DNA of 64,000 bases from Streptomyces sp. MP131-18 (GCF_001984575.1 NZ_LZNS01000001.1:6874729-6938728), one strand, 5' to 3'; positions 1 through 8,770 are shown, counted from the stretch's first letter. The notes: generated by a model not told the origin, from the letters alone. Numbers and translations: made by a program.

Positions 1-338
1 AGTTCCACCCGTTCACGGAGCTGCTCGGCGAGGACGGCAAGGCCGTCGAGCGGGACTACTTCGACCGGGCGGGCGAGACGTTCGACTTCGCGCACACCTA
101 CACCGACGGTCCGCCGCTGTCGCGGACGGTGCAGGTGCAGTGGCACCACCCGCTCGGTGACATTGTGACCGCGCTGGCCGGGGCGGGCCTGCGGATCGAC
201 TTCCTGCACGAGCACGACCACACGATGTGGCCGCGCTTCCCGGCCCTTCAGCGGGCAGGCGCCCGCGAGTACCGGTACCCGGCGGGCGAGCCGCGCGTTC
301 CGCTGATGTTCTCGGTGCGCGCGACCCGCCCCGCCTGA
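1..338 (+). CDS. Class I SAM-dependent methyltransferase, C-terminal part (5' end outside window)
   Basis: An open frame enters from the left edge (first full codon at base 3) and stops with TGA at 336-338, giving about 111 visible residues. The C-terminal segment, with VQWHHPLGDIVTALAGAGLR followed by FLHEHDHTMWPRFPALQR, matches the end of the small-molecule class I methyltransferases common in Streptomyces, where this stretch forms the last strands of the Rossmann fold. The SAM-binding GxGxG part lies outside the window, so the substrate cannot be inferred. The gene converges on the BCCT transporter gene with one base between the two stop codons. The family call rests on the C-terminal pattern alone. 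Confidence 0.7.
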   Translation, partial: FHPFTELLGEDGKAVERDYFDRAGETFDFAHTYTDGPPLSRTVQVQWHHPLGDIVTALAGAGLRIDFLHEHDHTMWPRFPALQRAGAREYRYPAGEPRVPLMFSVRATRPA

Positions 339-339
339 G

Positions 340-2085
340 CTACTTCCCGGCCGATTCGGGCGGCGAGCCCGGACTGACCTTTATGTCGACTCCGTCCTCG
401 GTCCCGTTGGAGCCGGGGCCGATGCGCAGCTCGAAGTCGCCGTTGTACTGCTCGTGCCCGGCGATGACGGCCATCTCCACGGCCTCCTCGCCGCGCTCGC
501 CGCGCAGGATGAGCGGGTCGCGGCGCAGGTCGCGCATCAGCGCGGCGCAGAGCCCGATCATCACCAGGGTGAACGGCACGGCGGCCAGGATCGTCAGGTT
601 TTGCAGACCGTCGAGTGCCGTCGAGTCGCCCTCGTCCGAATCGCCGCTGATCAGCAGCATGATGGCGGCGACGGCACCGGTGAGCACGCCCCAGAAGATG
701 ACGAGGACGCGGCTCGGCTCCAGGGCACCGCGCTGGGACAGCGTGCCCATGACGATGGACGCGGCGTCGGCGCCGGAGACGAAGAAGATACCGACGAGGA
801 TCATCACCAGAATCGCGGTGATGCTCGCGATCGGGAACTCGCTGAGCGTCGTGAACAGCTGCGCCTCGGGCGTCGCCTCCGCGGAGATGTTCGCGCCGTT
901 CTGCTCCTCCCGCATGCCGGCGCCGCCGAAGATGGCGAACCACACAAGGCTGACCGTGCTGGGCACGAGGATCACGCCGCCGACGAACTGCCGGATGGTC
1001 CTGCCCCGGCTGATGCGGGCGATGAACATGCCGACGAACGGCGTCCAGGAGATCCACCACGCCCAGTAGAAGACCGTCCAGCCGGACAGCCAGCCCGCGA
1101 TGCCCTCGCCGCCGCTCGCCTCGGTGCGCGCGGCCATGTCGGGCAGGTCGGACAGGAAGGTGCCGACCGAGGTCGGGACCAGGTCCAGGATCAGCACGGT
1201 GGGGCCGACGAGGAGCACGAACAGGGCGAGCAGCGCGGCCAGCACCATGTTGATGTTGGACAGCCACTGGATGCCCTTGGCGATGCCGGAGACGGCCGAC
1301 AGCACGAAGGCCATGGTCAGCGCGGCGATGATCATGACGAGCATCCCGTTGCCGACGTCGGACATCCAGTCCAGGTGCTCTATACCGCTGCCGATCTGGA
1401 GCGCGCCGAGTCCCAGGGACGCGGCGGAGCCGAAGAGGGTCGCGATGATCGCCAGGATGTCGATGGCGCGGCCGACGCCGCCGTTGGCGTGCCGCTCACC
1501 GATGAGCGGTGTGAACACCGCGCTGATCGTCTGCCTGCGCTTGCGCCGGAAGGTGCTGTAGGCGATGGCCATGCCCACCACCGCGTAGATCGCCCAGGGG
1601 TGCAGCGTCCAGTGGAAGAGGGAGGTGGCCATGGCCGTGGCCATGGAATCTCCCTCGTTCGCCGGGGAGGTCCCCGGCGGGGGGCTGACGAAGTGGGTCA
1701 GCGGCTCGTTCACGCCGAAGAACATCAGGCCGATGCCCATGCCGGCGCTGAACATCATGGCGATCCAGGAGACCGTCTTGAACTCCGGCTTCTCGCCCTC
1801 TTTGCCCAGCGTGATCCGGCCGTACCTGCTGACCGCGATCCACAGGGCGAAGACGACGAATCCGGAGGCGACGAGTACGAAGCCCCAGCCCGCGTGATGG
1901 ATGACGCTCTCCAGTATGTCGCCGGAGACGTCCGCGAGTGACTGCGACGACGCGGCACCCCAGACGACGAACGCCAGCGTCACCACTGCCGCGATCCCGA
2001 ACACCACGGGGTCCGTCTGTGGTCCGCCGAGGAACGTCCGTCTGGTGCCGCCCGCCGTGGTCGGGCCTCCCTTGTCGCCTGGCAC
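340..2085 (-). CDS. BCCT family osmolyte transporter (betaine/choline/carnitine type)
   Basis: This is an integral membrane transporter of the betaine-choline-carnitine family, which takes up quaternary-ammonium osmolytes with Na+ or H+ in osmotic stress. About 12 hydrophobic segments are visible. The family hallmarks are MMFSAGMGIGLMFFGVNEP near residue 115 and the Trp-rich YWAWWISWTPFVGMF segment near residue 335-350. A hydrophilic C-terminal tail of about 75 residues could be the osmosensory region seen in BetP-like proteins. I chose the GTG at 2085 because an AAGGGAAGGA ribosome site lies about 9 bases upstream. The in-frame TTG at 2094 abuts that site and is unlikely to be used. The exact substrate is not determinable. 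Confidence 0.9.
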   Translation of the reverse strand: MPGDKGGPTTAGGTRRTFLGGPQTDPVVFGIAAVVTLAFVVWGAASSQSLADVSGDILESVIHHAGWGFVLVASGFVVFALWIAVSRYGRITLGKEGEKPEFKTVSWIAMMFSAGMGIGLMFFGVNEPLTHFVSPPPGTSPANEGDSMATAMATSLFHWTLHPWAIYAVVGMAIAYSTFRRKRRQTISAVFTPLIGERHANGGVGRAIDILAIIATLFGSAASLGLGALQIGSGIEHLDWMSDVGNGMLVMIIAALTMAFVLSAVSGIAKGIQWLSNINMVLAALLALFVLLVGPTVLILDLVPTSVGTFLSDLPDMAARTEASGGEGIAGWLSGWTVFYWAWWISWTPFVGMFIARISRGRTIRQFVGGVILVPSTVSLVWFAIFGGAGMREEQNGANISAEATPEAQLFTTLSEFPIASITAILVMILVGIFFVSGADAASIVMGTLSQRGALEPSRVLVIFWGVLTGAVAAIMLLISGDSDEGDSTALDGLQNLTILAAVPFTLVMIGLCAALMRDLRRDPLILRGERGEEAVEMAVIAGHEQYNGDFELRIGPGSNGTEDGVDIKVSPGSPPESAGK

Positions 2086-2297
2086 GCGTATCAATCCTTC
2101 CCTTCAACATGTAGCGGATGGGCGGCCCGCGGGGGGCCGCCCTGTGCTGCGCGGGCGGCTACCCCGATTTCCGTGATGCATGCGAAAAAAACTCACCACT
2201 CAACGACGAAAGAGCCCAACGTGAGCGAGGAGATTCATACCGTAGCCGTTCCGAAGGGCAAAACACCCGGCACCCCATGAAAAGGGAAGCGGTGCGT
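2086..2297. promoter_or_regulatory. AT-richer leader upstream of the BCCT transporter gene
   Basis: About 210 bases separate the MarR-type gene from the downstream BCCT gene. Bases 2165-2290 are clearly less GC-rich than their surroundings, including an A-rich run near 2185, which suits a promoter and regulatory region for the transporter. I see no convincing -35/-10 pair and no clear palindrome. A 34-codon plus-strand frame (2176-2280) is present but its codon use is unlike the neighbouring genes. Confidence 0.35.
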
Positions 2298-2738
2298 TCA
2301 AGCGGTGAAGTCCACCGGGGCGGGGGCCGCGGGCCCTTCCAGGCCCGCCGCGAGCCGGCGCAGCAGCACCGCGAGCAGCTCGTCGTCACCGCTGCCAGGC
2401 AGCAACTCCCAGAGGCCGCGCACCCGTTCGTCCAGGTGCCGCCACCGCTCCGCGCCGCGCGGCGTCAGGTGGGCGAGGATGCGGCGGCGGTCGAGCGGGT
2501 CGACGCGCCGGTGCACCATGCCGTCGTCGACGAGCTGGTCGACGAGCCGGGTCAGGGTGGGCGGCGGAAGCAGCACGCAGTCGGCTATCGCCGTCATCCC
2601 GTGTCCCTCGCCGTCGGCGAGCAGCGACATCACCCGCCACGCCTCGACGGAGCACCCCGCCTCGTCCAGCACCCCCCGCAGCCGCCGAACGGCCAGCCGC
2701 TCGGCCCGGGTCAGCAGGTCCACGAGATCAACGGGCAT
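2298..2738 (-). CDS. MarR family transcriptional regulator
   Basis: A 146-residue winged-helix regulator. The recognition region MTAIADCVLLPPPTLTRLVDQL (about residues 47-68) is followed by a wing containing DPLDRRRILAHLTPRG, the DxRxxRxxLT pattern typical of MarR proteins. Flanking helices would form the dimer interface. MarR proteins usually bind palindromes near their own promoter and release on binding a small ligand. The gene lies upstream of and parallel to the BCCT gene, and is separated by about 100 bases from the plus-strand binding-protein gene, so either neighbour could be a target. Start is the ATG at 2736-2738. Confidence 0.88.
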   Translation of the reverse strand: MPVDLVDLLTRAERLAVRRLRGVLDEAGCSVEAWRVMSLLADGEGHGMTAIADCVLLPPPTLTRLVDQLVDDGMVHRRVDPLDRRRILAHLTPRGAERWRHLDERVRGLWELLPGSGDDELLAVLLRRLAAGLEGPAAPAPVDFTA

Positions 2739-2834
2739 GGGGCCATCGTACGGCCGGTGCGCGGGGCGGGGCCCGTGCGTCTCGTTGTGCGGTCCAGGGG
2801 CGCGTGCGCCCCCGCAAGCCGCCATCATGGGCCG

Positions 2835-3950
2835 GTGACGCGCACGGACCGCCCCGCGCCGCTGAGCCCCGACCCCGAGGTGCTCGGCGTCGCCCTGGTC
2901 GTGCCCCGGCAGGGGCCGGCCGGGATCTTCGGGCCGGCCTGCGAGCTGTGTGCGCGGCTGGCCGCCGACGAGGTCAACGCGGCCGGCGGCGTGCTCGGGC
3001 GTGAGCTGCGGCTGGTGACCGTGGACGGCGGGGCGCCGCCGCGGCAGGTGGCGGCCGAGGTGGAGCACTTGGTCGCGGCGGGCATCGTGCACGGTGTCAC
3101 CGGCTGGCACATCTCCTCGGTCCGGCAGGCGGTCGCCCCGCGCATCGCCCGGCACGTGCCCTACGTGTATACGGCGCTCTACGAGGGCGGGGAGGATTCC
3201 GAGGGCGTCTACCTCACCAGCGAGACGCCGGACGGCCAGCTCCGCCCGGCGATGCGGCTGCTGGCGGCGGAGCGGCGGGTCCGCCGCTGGTACGTCGTCG
3301 GCAACGACTACATCTGGCCGCGCCGCACCGCCCGCGCCGCGCACGCCTATGCGCGCGAGAGCGGCGGGCGGATCTGTGGCGAGAGCTATCTGCCGCTGGG
3401 CACCGACGACTTCGCCGCGGCGCTGGCCCACATCGAACGGCAGGCCGCGGAGGCGGTGCTGATGCTGCTCGTGGGCAGCGACGCCGTCCGCTTCAACCGG
3501 GCGTTCGCCGCCGCCGGGCTGGACCGGCAGTGCCTGCGCCTGAGCACGCTGATGGACGAGAACATGCTGCTGGCCAGCGGCGCCGACGCGACCCGCGGAC
3601 TCAGCGCCACGGCCGGGTTCTTCGGCGCCCTCGCCACCGCCGACACCCTCGACTTCCACGGCCGTTACGCGGCCAGGTTCGGCCCCGAAGCGCCCGCCCC
3701 GAGTGCGCTGGGGGAGTCCTGCTACGAGGGCGTGCTGCTGCTGGCCGCACTGATCACCAGGGCGGGCTCCTGGGCCGTGCCGGCGATCGAGGGCACGGTC
3801 GGCGACGTCGCGTGGGAAGGGGCCCGCGGGCTGCTGCGCCTGAACGGGCGTCACGCGCGCCAGCGGATCTACCTCGCCGAGGCGGACGGGCTCGATTTCG
3901 CGGTGACGGCGGACCTCGACGGCTGGAGCGGGCCACCCGAACGGCCGTGA
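2835..3950 (+). CDS. UrtA/AmiC-like ligand-binding protein without a signal peptide
   Basis: A 371-residue protein of the branched-chain/urea/amide periplasmic-binding fold (Peripla_BP_5, as in UrtA, FmdD and AmiC). It shares VNAAGGVLGRELRLVTVDGG and a VGNDYIWPRRTA segment with the UrtA protein encoded just downstream. Unlike that protein, it starts directly in the mature fold with no hydrophobic leader or lipobox, so it should be cytoplasmic. In Pseudomonas AmiC, a cytosolic member senses amides and controls an antiterminator; a comparable sensory role is an inference. Start is the GTG at 2835; the ATG at 2827 is out of frame and stops at once. A palindrome overlaps its stop codon. Confidence 0.8.
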   Translation: MTRTDRPAPLSPDPEVLGVALVVPRQGPAGIFGPACELCARLAADEVNAAGGVLGRELRLVTVDGGAPPRQVAAEVEHLVAAGIVHGVTGWHISSVRQAVAPRIARHVPYVYTALYEGGEDSEGVYLTSETPDGQLRPAMRLLAAERRVRRWYVVGNDYIWPRRTARAAHAYARESGGRICGESYLPLGTDDFAAALAHIERQAAEAVLMLLVGSDAVRFNRAFAAAGLDRQCLRLSTLMDENMLLASGADATRGLSATAGFFGALATADTLDFHGRYAARFGPEAPAPSALGESCYEGVLLLAALITRAGSWAVPAIEGTVGDVAWEGARGLLRLNGRHARQRIYLAEADGLDFAVTADLDGWSGPPERP

Positions 3951-3969
3951 TACTTCCGAACGGAAGTAT
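3950..3969. promoter_or_regulatory. Perfect palindrome, candidate operator upstream of urtA
   Basis: ATACTTCCG and CGGAAGTAT form a perfect 9-bp inverted repeat around AA, beginning at the last base of the preceding stop codon and 122 bases before the urtA start. The symmetry and size fit a TetR/MarR/GntR-type operator. It lacks the long GC stem typical of Streptomyces terminators, but a terminator role is not excluded. Confidence 0.5.
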
Positions 3970-3979
3970 TAATGGCAAG

Positions 3980-3995
3980 GAAATCCCGGGGAAAC
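3980..3995 (+). promoter_or_regulatory. Possible GlnR-like box in the urtA leader
   Basis: GAAAT, six bases, then GAAAC. The second half-site and the spacing fit the actinomycete GlnR consensus (gTnAC-n6-GaAAc), but the first half-site matches poorly. Nitrogen control of a urea transporter would be expected biologically. The sequence evidence alone is weak. Confidence 0.25.
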
Positions 3996-4091
3996 AGCCC
4001 CCTTTGAAGCTGTGGCGTGCCCATGCCGGGCGGCGCGGCCCGGCTCCCCACCCCGCATTCCCCGTCCCGCGAGGGAACAAGGAGGACGGAC

Positions 4092-5357
4092 ATGCCCAAA
4101 GCCCGGGGACACCGCCTGCTCACGACCGTACTGGCCCTGCTGACCGCCGTGGTGATGACGGCCTGCGGGGCCAGGACAGGGGAGGACACGCCCGCCGGCC
4201 GCGTCGCGGAAGTCGACACGTCGGCCGACACCATCAAGGTCGGCCTGCTCAACTCCCTCTCCGGCACCATGGCCATCAGCGAGGTCACCGTCCGCGACGC
4301 GCTGCTGCTCGCCATCGACGAGATCAACGCGGCCGGCGGCGTGCTCGGCAGGCAGATCGAGCCCGTCAGCGAGGACGGCGCCTCGGACTGGCCCACGTTC
4401 GCGGAAAAGGCGGAGAAACTGATCCGGCAGGACCGGGTCGCCGCCGTGTTCGGCTGCTGGACCTCGGCCAGCCGCAAGGCCGTACTGCCCGTCTTCGAAC
4501 GCAACGGCTCGCTGCTGTTCTATCCCGTGCAGTACGAGGGACTCGAACAGTCGCCCAGCATCTTCTACACCGGCGCCACCACCAACCAGCAGATCGTCCC
4601 CGCCCTGGACTACCTCCGCGAGGAGGAAGGCGTCGAATCGCTCTACCTCGTCGGCAGCGACTACGTCTTCCCGCGCACGGCCAACCGCATCATCAAGGCG
4701 TACGCCGAGGAGCACGGCATCGAGATCGCCGGCGAGGACTACGCGCCGCTCGGCTCCACCGAGTTCGCCACGATCGCCAACAAGGTGCAGGCGGCGGGCG
4801 CCGACGCGGTGTTCAACACCCTCAACGGCGACAGCAACGTCTCGTTCTTCCGCGAGTACCAGGCGCTCGGCCTCACCGCGGAGAGCATGCCCGTGCTGTC
4901 CGTGTCCATCGCAGAGGAAGAGGTCCGCAGCATCGGCGCACAGACCCTCGCGGGCCAGCTGACCTCCTGGAACTACTACCAGACCACCCCGAGCGCGGCC
5001 AACGAGCGCTTCGTCGCCGCCTACCAGGCCGAGTACGGCGAGGACCGGCCGACGTCCGACCCCATGGAGGCCGCCTACACCTCCGTCCACCTCTGGGCCG
5101 CGATGGTGGAGGAGGCCGGCTCCTTCGAGGTGGCGGACGTCCGCGCCGCCGCCGACGGCATCACCTTCGACGCCCCCGAGGGCACCGTCACCGTCGACGG
5201 CGAGACGCAGCACCTCCACAAGACCAACCGGATCGGCCGCATCGGTGCCGACGGCCTCATCACCGAGGTGTGGAGCTCGAAGACGCCCATCAGGCCCGAC
5301 CCGTACCTGCGCGCGTACGAGTGGGCGCGGGGCCTGGCCGCGGGGGACCGCTCGTGA
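4092..5357 (+). CDS. urtA: Urea ABC transporter substrate-binding lipoprotein
   Basis: A 421-residue extracellular binding lipoprotein that delivers urea (or a short amide) to the UrtBC permease. A hydrophobic leader ends in the lipobox MTAC, with Cys25 as the lipidation site. The mature part begins DTIKVGLLNSLSGTMAISEV and carries FGCWTSASRKAVLPVFE and YPVQYEG, all characteristic of UrtA rather than of LivK-type amino-acid binders. An AAGGAGG ribosome site (4079-4085) fixes the ATG at 4092; an in-frame ATG at 4017 has no such support. It is the first gene of a tightly overlapping five-gene operon. Confidence 0.92.
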   Translation: MPKARGHRLLTTVLALLTAVVMTACGARTGEDTPAGRVAEVDTSADTIKVGLLNSLSGTMAISEVTVRDALLLAIDEINAAGGVLGRQIEPVSEDGASDWPTFAEKAEKLIRQDRVAAVFGCWTSASRKAVLPVFERNGSLLFYPVQYEGLEQSPSIFYTGATTNQQIVPALDYLREEEGVESLYLVGSDYVFPRTANRIIKAYAEEHGIEIAGEDYAPLGSTEFATIANKVQAAGADAVFNTLNGDSNVSFFREYQALGLTAESMPVLSVSIAEEEVRSIGAQTLAGQLTSWNYYQTTPSAANERFVAAYQAEYGEDRPTSDPMEAAYTSVHLWAAMVEEAGSFEVADVRAAADGITFDAPEGTVTVDGETQHLHKTNRIGRIGADGLITEVWSSKTPIRPDPYLRAYEWARGLAAGDRS

Positions 5358-6250
5358 GCATCATCCTCACCCAGTCGTTCACCGGCATCAGCATCGGCGC
5401 GGTGCTGCTGCTCATCGCGCTCGGCCTGTCCCTGACCTTCGGGCAGATGGGCGTGATCAACATGGCGCACGGCGAGTTCATCATGGCCGGCGCCTACACC
5501 GTGTACCTCCTCCAGGGCCCGCTCTCCTCCGCGGGCATGTCCCTGCTGGTGGCGCTGCCCACCGCGTTCCTCGTGGCCGGCGCCATGGGCGTACTCCTCG
5601 AATGGCTCCTCATCCGCCGCCTCTACGCCAGACCGCTGGACACCCTGCTGGTCACCTGGGGCGTCTCCCTGATGCTCCAGCAACTGGCCCGCGACCTGTT
5701 CGGTGCGCCCAACGTCCACACCGAGATCCCCGGCTGGCTCTCCGGCCGCGTCACCGTCATCGGCGGTGACGACCCCCTGACCCTCACCCATGCCCGGCTG
5801 TTCATCCTCGCGCTGGCCCTGGCCGCCGTCGTGGCCCTGACCCTGGCGCTCCGGCTGACCCCGCTCGGGCGCCGCATCAGGGCCGTCGTGCAGCACCGCG
5901 ACCTGGCCGAGGCGTCCGGGATCGCCACCGCGCGCGTGGACCGCATCACCTTCTTCATCGGCTCGGGCCTGGCCGGCCTGGCCGGAGTCGCCCTCACCCT
6001 CGTCGGCCCCATCGGCCCGACAATGGGCACCAACGTCATCATCGACGCGTTCCTCGTGGTCGTCGTCGGCGGCATCGGCCAGCTGCGCGGCGCGGTGATC
6101 GCGGCGTTCGCCCTCGGCGTCCTCCAGGCGGTGATGGAGTACTCCACCACCGTGAGCGTCGCCCGCGTCACCGTGCTCATCGCCATCGTCGCCTTCCTGC
6201 AATGGCGCCCCCAAGGCATCTACACCCTGCGCACCCGGAGCCTGGCATGA
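5354..6250 (+). CDS. urtB: Urea ABC transporter permease UrtB
   Basis: A 298-residue inner-membrane permease of the LivH/UrtB class, one of two transmembrane halves of the urea importer. It is almost entirely hydrophobic, with about eight membrane segments. Marker segments are GLSLTFGQMGVINMAHGEF near the N-terminus and VVVVGGIGQLRGAVIAA near the C-terminus, the latter containing the coupling-helix region that meets the ATPases. The GTG start overlaps the urtA stop (GTGA), which implies translational coupling. The length is normal for UrtB without the N-terminal extension found in some proteobacteria. Confidence 0.92.
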   Translation: MSIILTQSFTGISIGAVLLLIALGLSLTFGQMGVINMAHGEFIMAGAYTVYLLQGPLSSAGMSLLVALPTAFLVAGAMGVLLEWLLIRRLYARPLDTLLVTWGVSLMLQQLARDLFGAPNVHTEIPGWLSGRVTVIGGDDPLTLTHARLFILALALAAVVALTLALRLTPLGRRIRAVVQHRDLAEASGIATARVDRITFFIGSGLAGLAGVALTLVGPIGPTMGTNVIIDAFLVVVVGGIGQLRGAVIAAFALGVLQAVMEYSTTVSVARVTVLIAIVAFLQWRPQGIYTLRTRSLA

Positions 6251-7311
6251 CCGACTTCCTCCACCGCCGGCGCGCGCCCGCCGGCTACGCCCTGGCCGCG
6301 GTGCTGCTGTTCGCCCTCGCGCCGCTGCTGCTGTCCGACTTCCGCCTCGGGCAGTTCGCCCGCTACCTGTGCATCGCCATCGTCGCCGTCGGCATCGCGC
6401 TGGCCTGGGGCCGCGGCGGCATGCTCGTCCTCGGCCAGGGCCTGTTCTTCGGCGTGGGCGGCTACGCCATGGCCATGCACATGAAGCTGGCCGACGCGGG
6501 CCCAGGCGGGCTGCCCGACTTCATGCTCCTGTACGGCACCGCCGACGCCCTGCCGTGGTGGTGGGAGCCCTTCCGCTCGCCCGCCGTGGCGCTCGCCGCC
6601 GTACTGCTGCTGCCGATGGGACTCGCCGCGGTCATCGGGTGGTTCGTCTTCCGCCGCCGCGTGCGCGGCGCCTACTTCGCCATCCTCAGCCAGGCACTCG
6701 CCGCCGCGTTCGCCATCCTCCTCATCGGCCAGCAGGCCACCACGGGCGGCAGCAACGGGCTGACCGACTTCCAGGGGTTCTTCGGCTACTCGCTGCTCGA
6801 CCCCGTCAACCGCCGCACCGTCTACTTCGTCATCGCCGCGACCCTGCTGGCGCTGATGCTGCTGACCCGGCAGATCTTCCACAGCAGGTACGGCGAACTG
6901 CTCGTCGCCGTGCGGGACGCGGAGGAACGCGTCCGCTTCCTCGGCTACGACCCCGCGCTGGTCAAGCTCGCCGCCTACGTCGCGTCGGCGGGCATGGCGG
7001 GCGTGGCGGGCGCGCTGTTCGTGCCCGCCGTCGGCATCATCTCCCCGGCACTCATCGGCATCGTGCCGTCCATCCAGTTCGTCATCGGCGCGGCCATCGG
7101 CGGGCGCGCCAGCGTCGTCGGCGTCGTCCTGGGCGCCATCGCGGTGGCCTGGGCGCAGACGGTGCTCTCCGAGGAGTTCCCCTCCGCCTGGACCTACTTC
7201 CAGGGCGGTCTGTTCGTCGTGGTGATCGCCTTCCTGCCCGGCGGCATCGCCTCCCTGTGGCAGCTCGCCACACGGCGCCGGGCCCGTACCGAGGCGGTGA
7301 CGGCCGCATGA
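6247..7311 (+). CDS. urtC: Urea ABC transporter permease UrtC
   Basis: A 354-residue membrane protein, the LivM/UrtC half of the importer. The N-terminus is short and basic (MTDFLHRRRAP), then about ten hydrophobic segments follow. The UrtC-typical LAWGRGGMLVLGQGLFFGVG and QQATTGGSNGLTDFQ stretches are present, as is FVIGAAIGGRASVVGVVLGA near the end. The ATG at 6247 overlaps the urtB stop (ATGA). Its own stop overlaps the urtD start in the same way, consistent with fixed stoichiometry of the complex. Confidence 0.92.
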   Translation: MTDFLHRRRAPAGYALAAVLLFALAPLLLSDFRLGQFARYLCIAIVAVGIALAWGRGGMLVLGQGLFFGVGGYAMAMHMKLADAGPGGLPDFMLLYGTADALPWWWEPFRSPAVALAAVLLLPMGLAAVIGWFVFRRRVRGAYFAILSQALAAAFAILLIGQQATTGGSNGLTDFQGFFGYSLLDPVNRRTVYFVIAATLLALMLLTRQIFHSRYGELLVAVRDAEERVRFLGYDPALVKLAAYVASAGMAGVAGALFVPAVGIISPALIGIVPSIQFVIGAAIGGRASVVGVVLGAIAVAWAQTVLSEEFPSAWTYFQGGLFVVVIAFLPGGIASLWQLATRRRARTEAVTAA

Positions 7312-8078
7312 CCACGGCCCCCCTGAACGACCTGGAGATCAGCGGCCTGCGCGTCACGTTCGACGGTTTCACCGCCGTGGACGGCGTGAGCCTGCGCGTC
7401 GGACCCGGCGACCTGCGCTTCCTCATCGGGCCCAACGGCGCGGGCAAGACCACCCTCGTCGACGCCGTCACCGGACTGGCCCCGGCCACCGGCTCGGTGC
7501 GCTTCGGCCCCGAGGAACTCCTCGGCCGCCCCGTGCACCGCATCGCGCGGCTCGGCATCGGCCGCACCTTCCAGACCGCCACCGTCTTCGAGCAGCTCAC
7601 CGTGCTCCAGAACCTGGACATCGCCGCGGGCGCGGGCCGCGGCCCGCACACCCTGCTGCGGCGCCGCCGCGGCATCCCCGATGAGGTCGCCCGCGCCCTG
7701 GACGCCGTCGGCCTCACCGCCGTGCGCGACCGCCCGGCGGGCACGCTCGCGCACGGCCAGAAACAGTGGCTGGAGATCGGCATGCTGCTCGTGCAGGACG
7801 TCCAGCTCATGCTGCTGGACGAGCCGGTGGCCGGGATGAGCCACGAGGAACGGGAGCACACCGGGCAGTTGCTGCGCCGCATCGGACGGGACCGCACCAT
7901 CGTCGTCATCGAGCACGACATGGACTTCATGCGGACCTTCGCCACCAGCGTCACCGTGCTCCACGCCGGCCGGGTGCTCAGCGAGGGAACGGTCGCCGAG
8001 GTGCGGGCCGACCCGCGGGTGCAGGAGGTCTACCTCGGCGAGACGGCCGCCCCCGCGGGTGCGGAGGTGGAGGCGTGA
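7308..8078 (+). CDS. urtD: Urea ABC transporter ATP-binding protein UrtD
   Basis: A 256-residue ABC ATPase that powers the UrtBC channel from the cytoplasmic face. Walker A is GPNGAGKTT (residues 41-49) and Walker B is LMLLDEP. The signature motif is the degenerate AHGQK variant typical of UrtD, instead of LSGGQ. The His switch lies in VVIEHDMDFMR. The extra segment after Walker A, with a GRTFQTATVFEQLTV Q-loop, is LivG/UrtD-like. It overlaps urtC by four bases and touches urtE by one base. Confidence 0.92.
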   Translation: MTTAPLNDLEISGLRVTFDGFTAVDGVSLRVGPGDLRFLIGPNGAGKTTLVDAVTGLAPATGSVRFGPEELLGRPVHRIARLGIGRTFQTATVFEQLTVLQNLDIAAGAGRGPHTLLRRRRGIPDEVARALDAVGLTAVRDRPAGTLAHGQKQWLEIGMLLVQDVQLMLLDEPVAGMSHEEREHTGQLLRRIGRDRTIVVIEHDMDFMRTFATSVTVLHAGRVLSEGTVAEVRADPRVQEVYLGETAAPAGAEVEA

Positions 8079-8770
8079 TGCTGGAGATCACCGGCCTGGT
8101 CGCCGGCTACGACCGCAGCACCGTGCTGCACGGCGTCACCCTTGCCGTTCCCGAGGACGGGGTGGCCACCGTCCTCGGCCATAACGGCGCGGGCAAGTCG
8201 ACCCTGCTGCGGGCGGCCCTCGGGCTCATCAGGCCCCGTGCCGGCACCGTTCTTCTCGACGGGCAGGACGTCACGCGGCTGCCCGCCCACCAGCGCGTCA
8301 GGCGCGGCATGGCCTACGTGCCGCAGGGGCAGCAGAGCTTCCCCCAGCTGACCGCCATGGAGAACCTGCGCCTCGTCGCCGACGGCCTCAGGGACGGCCG
8401 GGCGGCGCTCGACGAGGCCCTCGACCTGTTCCCCGCGCTGCGGGCCGCGGGCGGGCGCAGGGCCGGGCTGCTGTCCGGCGGCCAGCGGCAGCAACTCGCC
8501 ATCGCCCGCGCCCTGATCACCCGCCCGGGACTGCTGCTGCTCGACGAGCCCACCGAGGGCATCCAGCCCTCGGTCGTCGCCGAGATCCAGCGGACCGTTC
8601 TGGAGCTGAGCGGGCGCGGCGGCCTCTCGGTGCTGCTGGTGGAGCAGCACGTCGGCTTCGCCCTGCGGGCCGCGGAGCGGTACTACGTGCTCCAGGCCGG
8701 CCGCGTCACCTCCGCAGGCAGCGGCGACGCGCAGGCGGAGACCGCCGTGCGGCGGGCGCTGAGCGTGTGA
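8078..8770 (+). CDS. urtE: Urea ABC transporter ATP-binding protein UrtE
   Basis: A 230-residue ABC ATPase, the LivF/UrtE partner of UrtD. Walker A is GHNGAGKST (34-42), the signature is LLSGGQRQQLAIARAL, Walker B is LLLLDEPTEGIQP, and the switch His is in LLVEQHVGFALR. The EPTEGIQPS run is characteristic of UrtE. I take the ATG at 8078, which shares its A with the TGA of urtD; a GTG one codon upstream is possible. It ends the operon, followed within six bases by a strong hairpin. Confidence 0.92.
   Translation: MLEITGLVAGYDRSTVLHGVTLAVPEDGVATVLGHNGAGKSTLLRAALGLIRPRAGTVLLDGQDVTRLPAHQRVRRGMAYVPQGQQSFPQLTAMENLRLVADGLRDGRAALDEALDLFPALRAAGGRRAGLLSGGQRQQLAIARALITRPGLLLLDEPTEGIQPSVVAEIQRTVLELSGRGGLSVLLVEQHVGFALRAAERYYVLQAGRVTSAGSGDAQAETAVRRALSV

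Noticed and set aside
454..1941. A long plus-strand frame opposite the BCCT transporter gene
   Set aside because: The translation is rich in Asp, Glu, His, Gln, Arg and Gly with no fold; the minus strand is a full membrane transporter.
2092..2094. TTG as the start of the BCCT transporter gene
   Set aside because: It directly abuts the ribosome-binding sequence; the GTG at 2085 has proper spacing.
2176..2280. A 34-codon plus-strand frame with ATG and a possible GTG inside
   Set aside because: Codon use (AAA, ACT, TCA) is unlike neighbouring genes, there is no clear ribosome site for the ATG, and the stretch fits an AT-richer promoter region.
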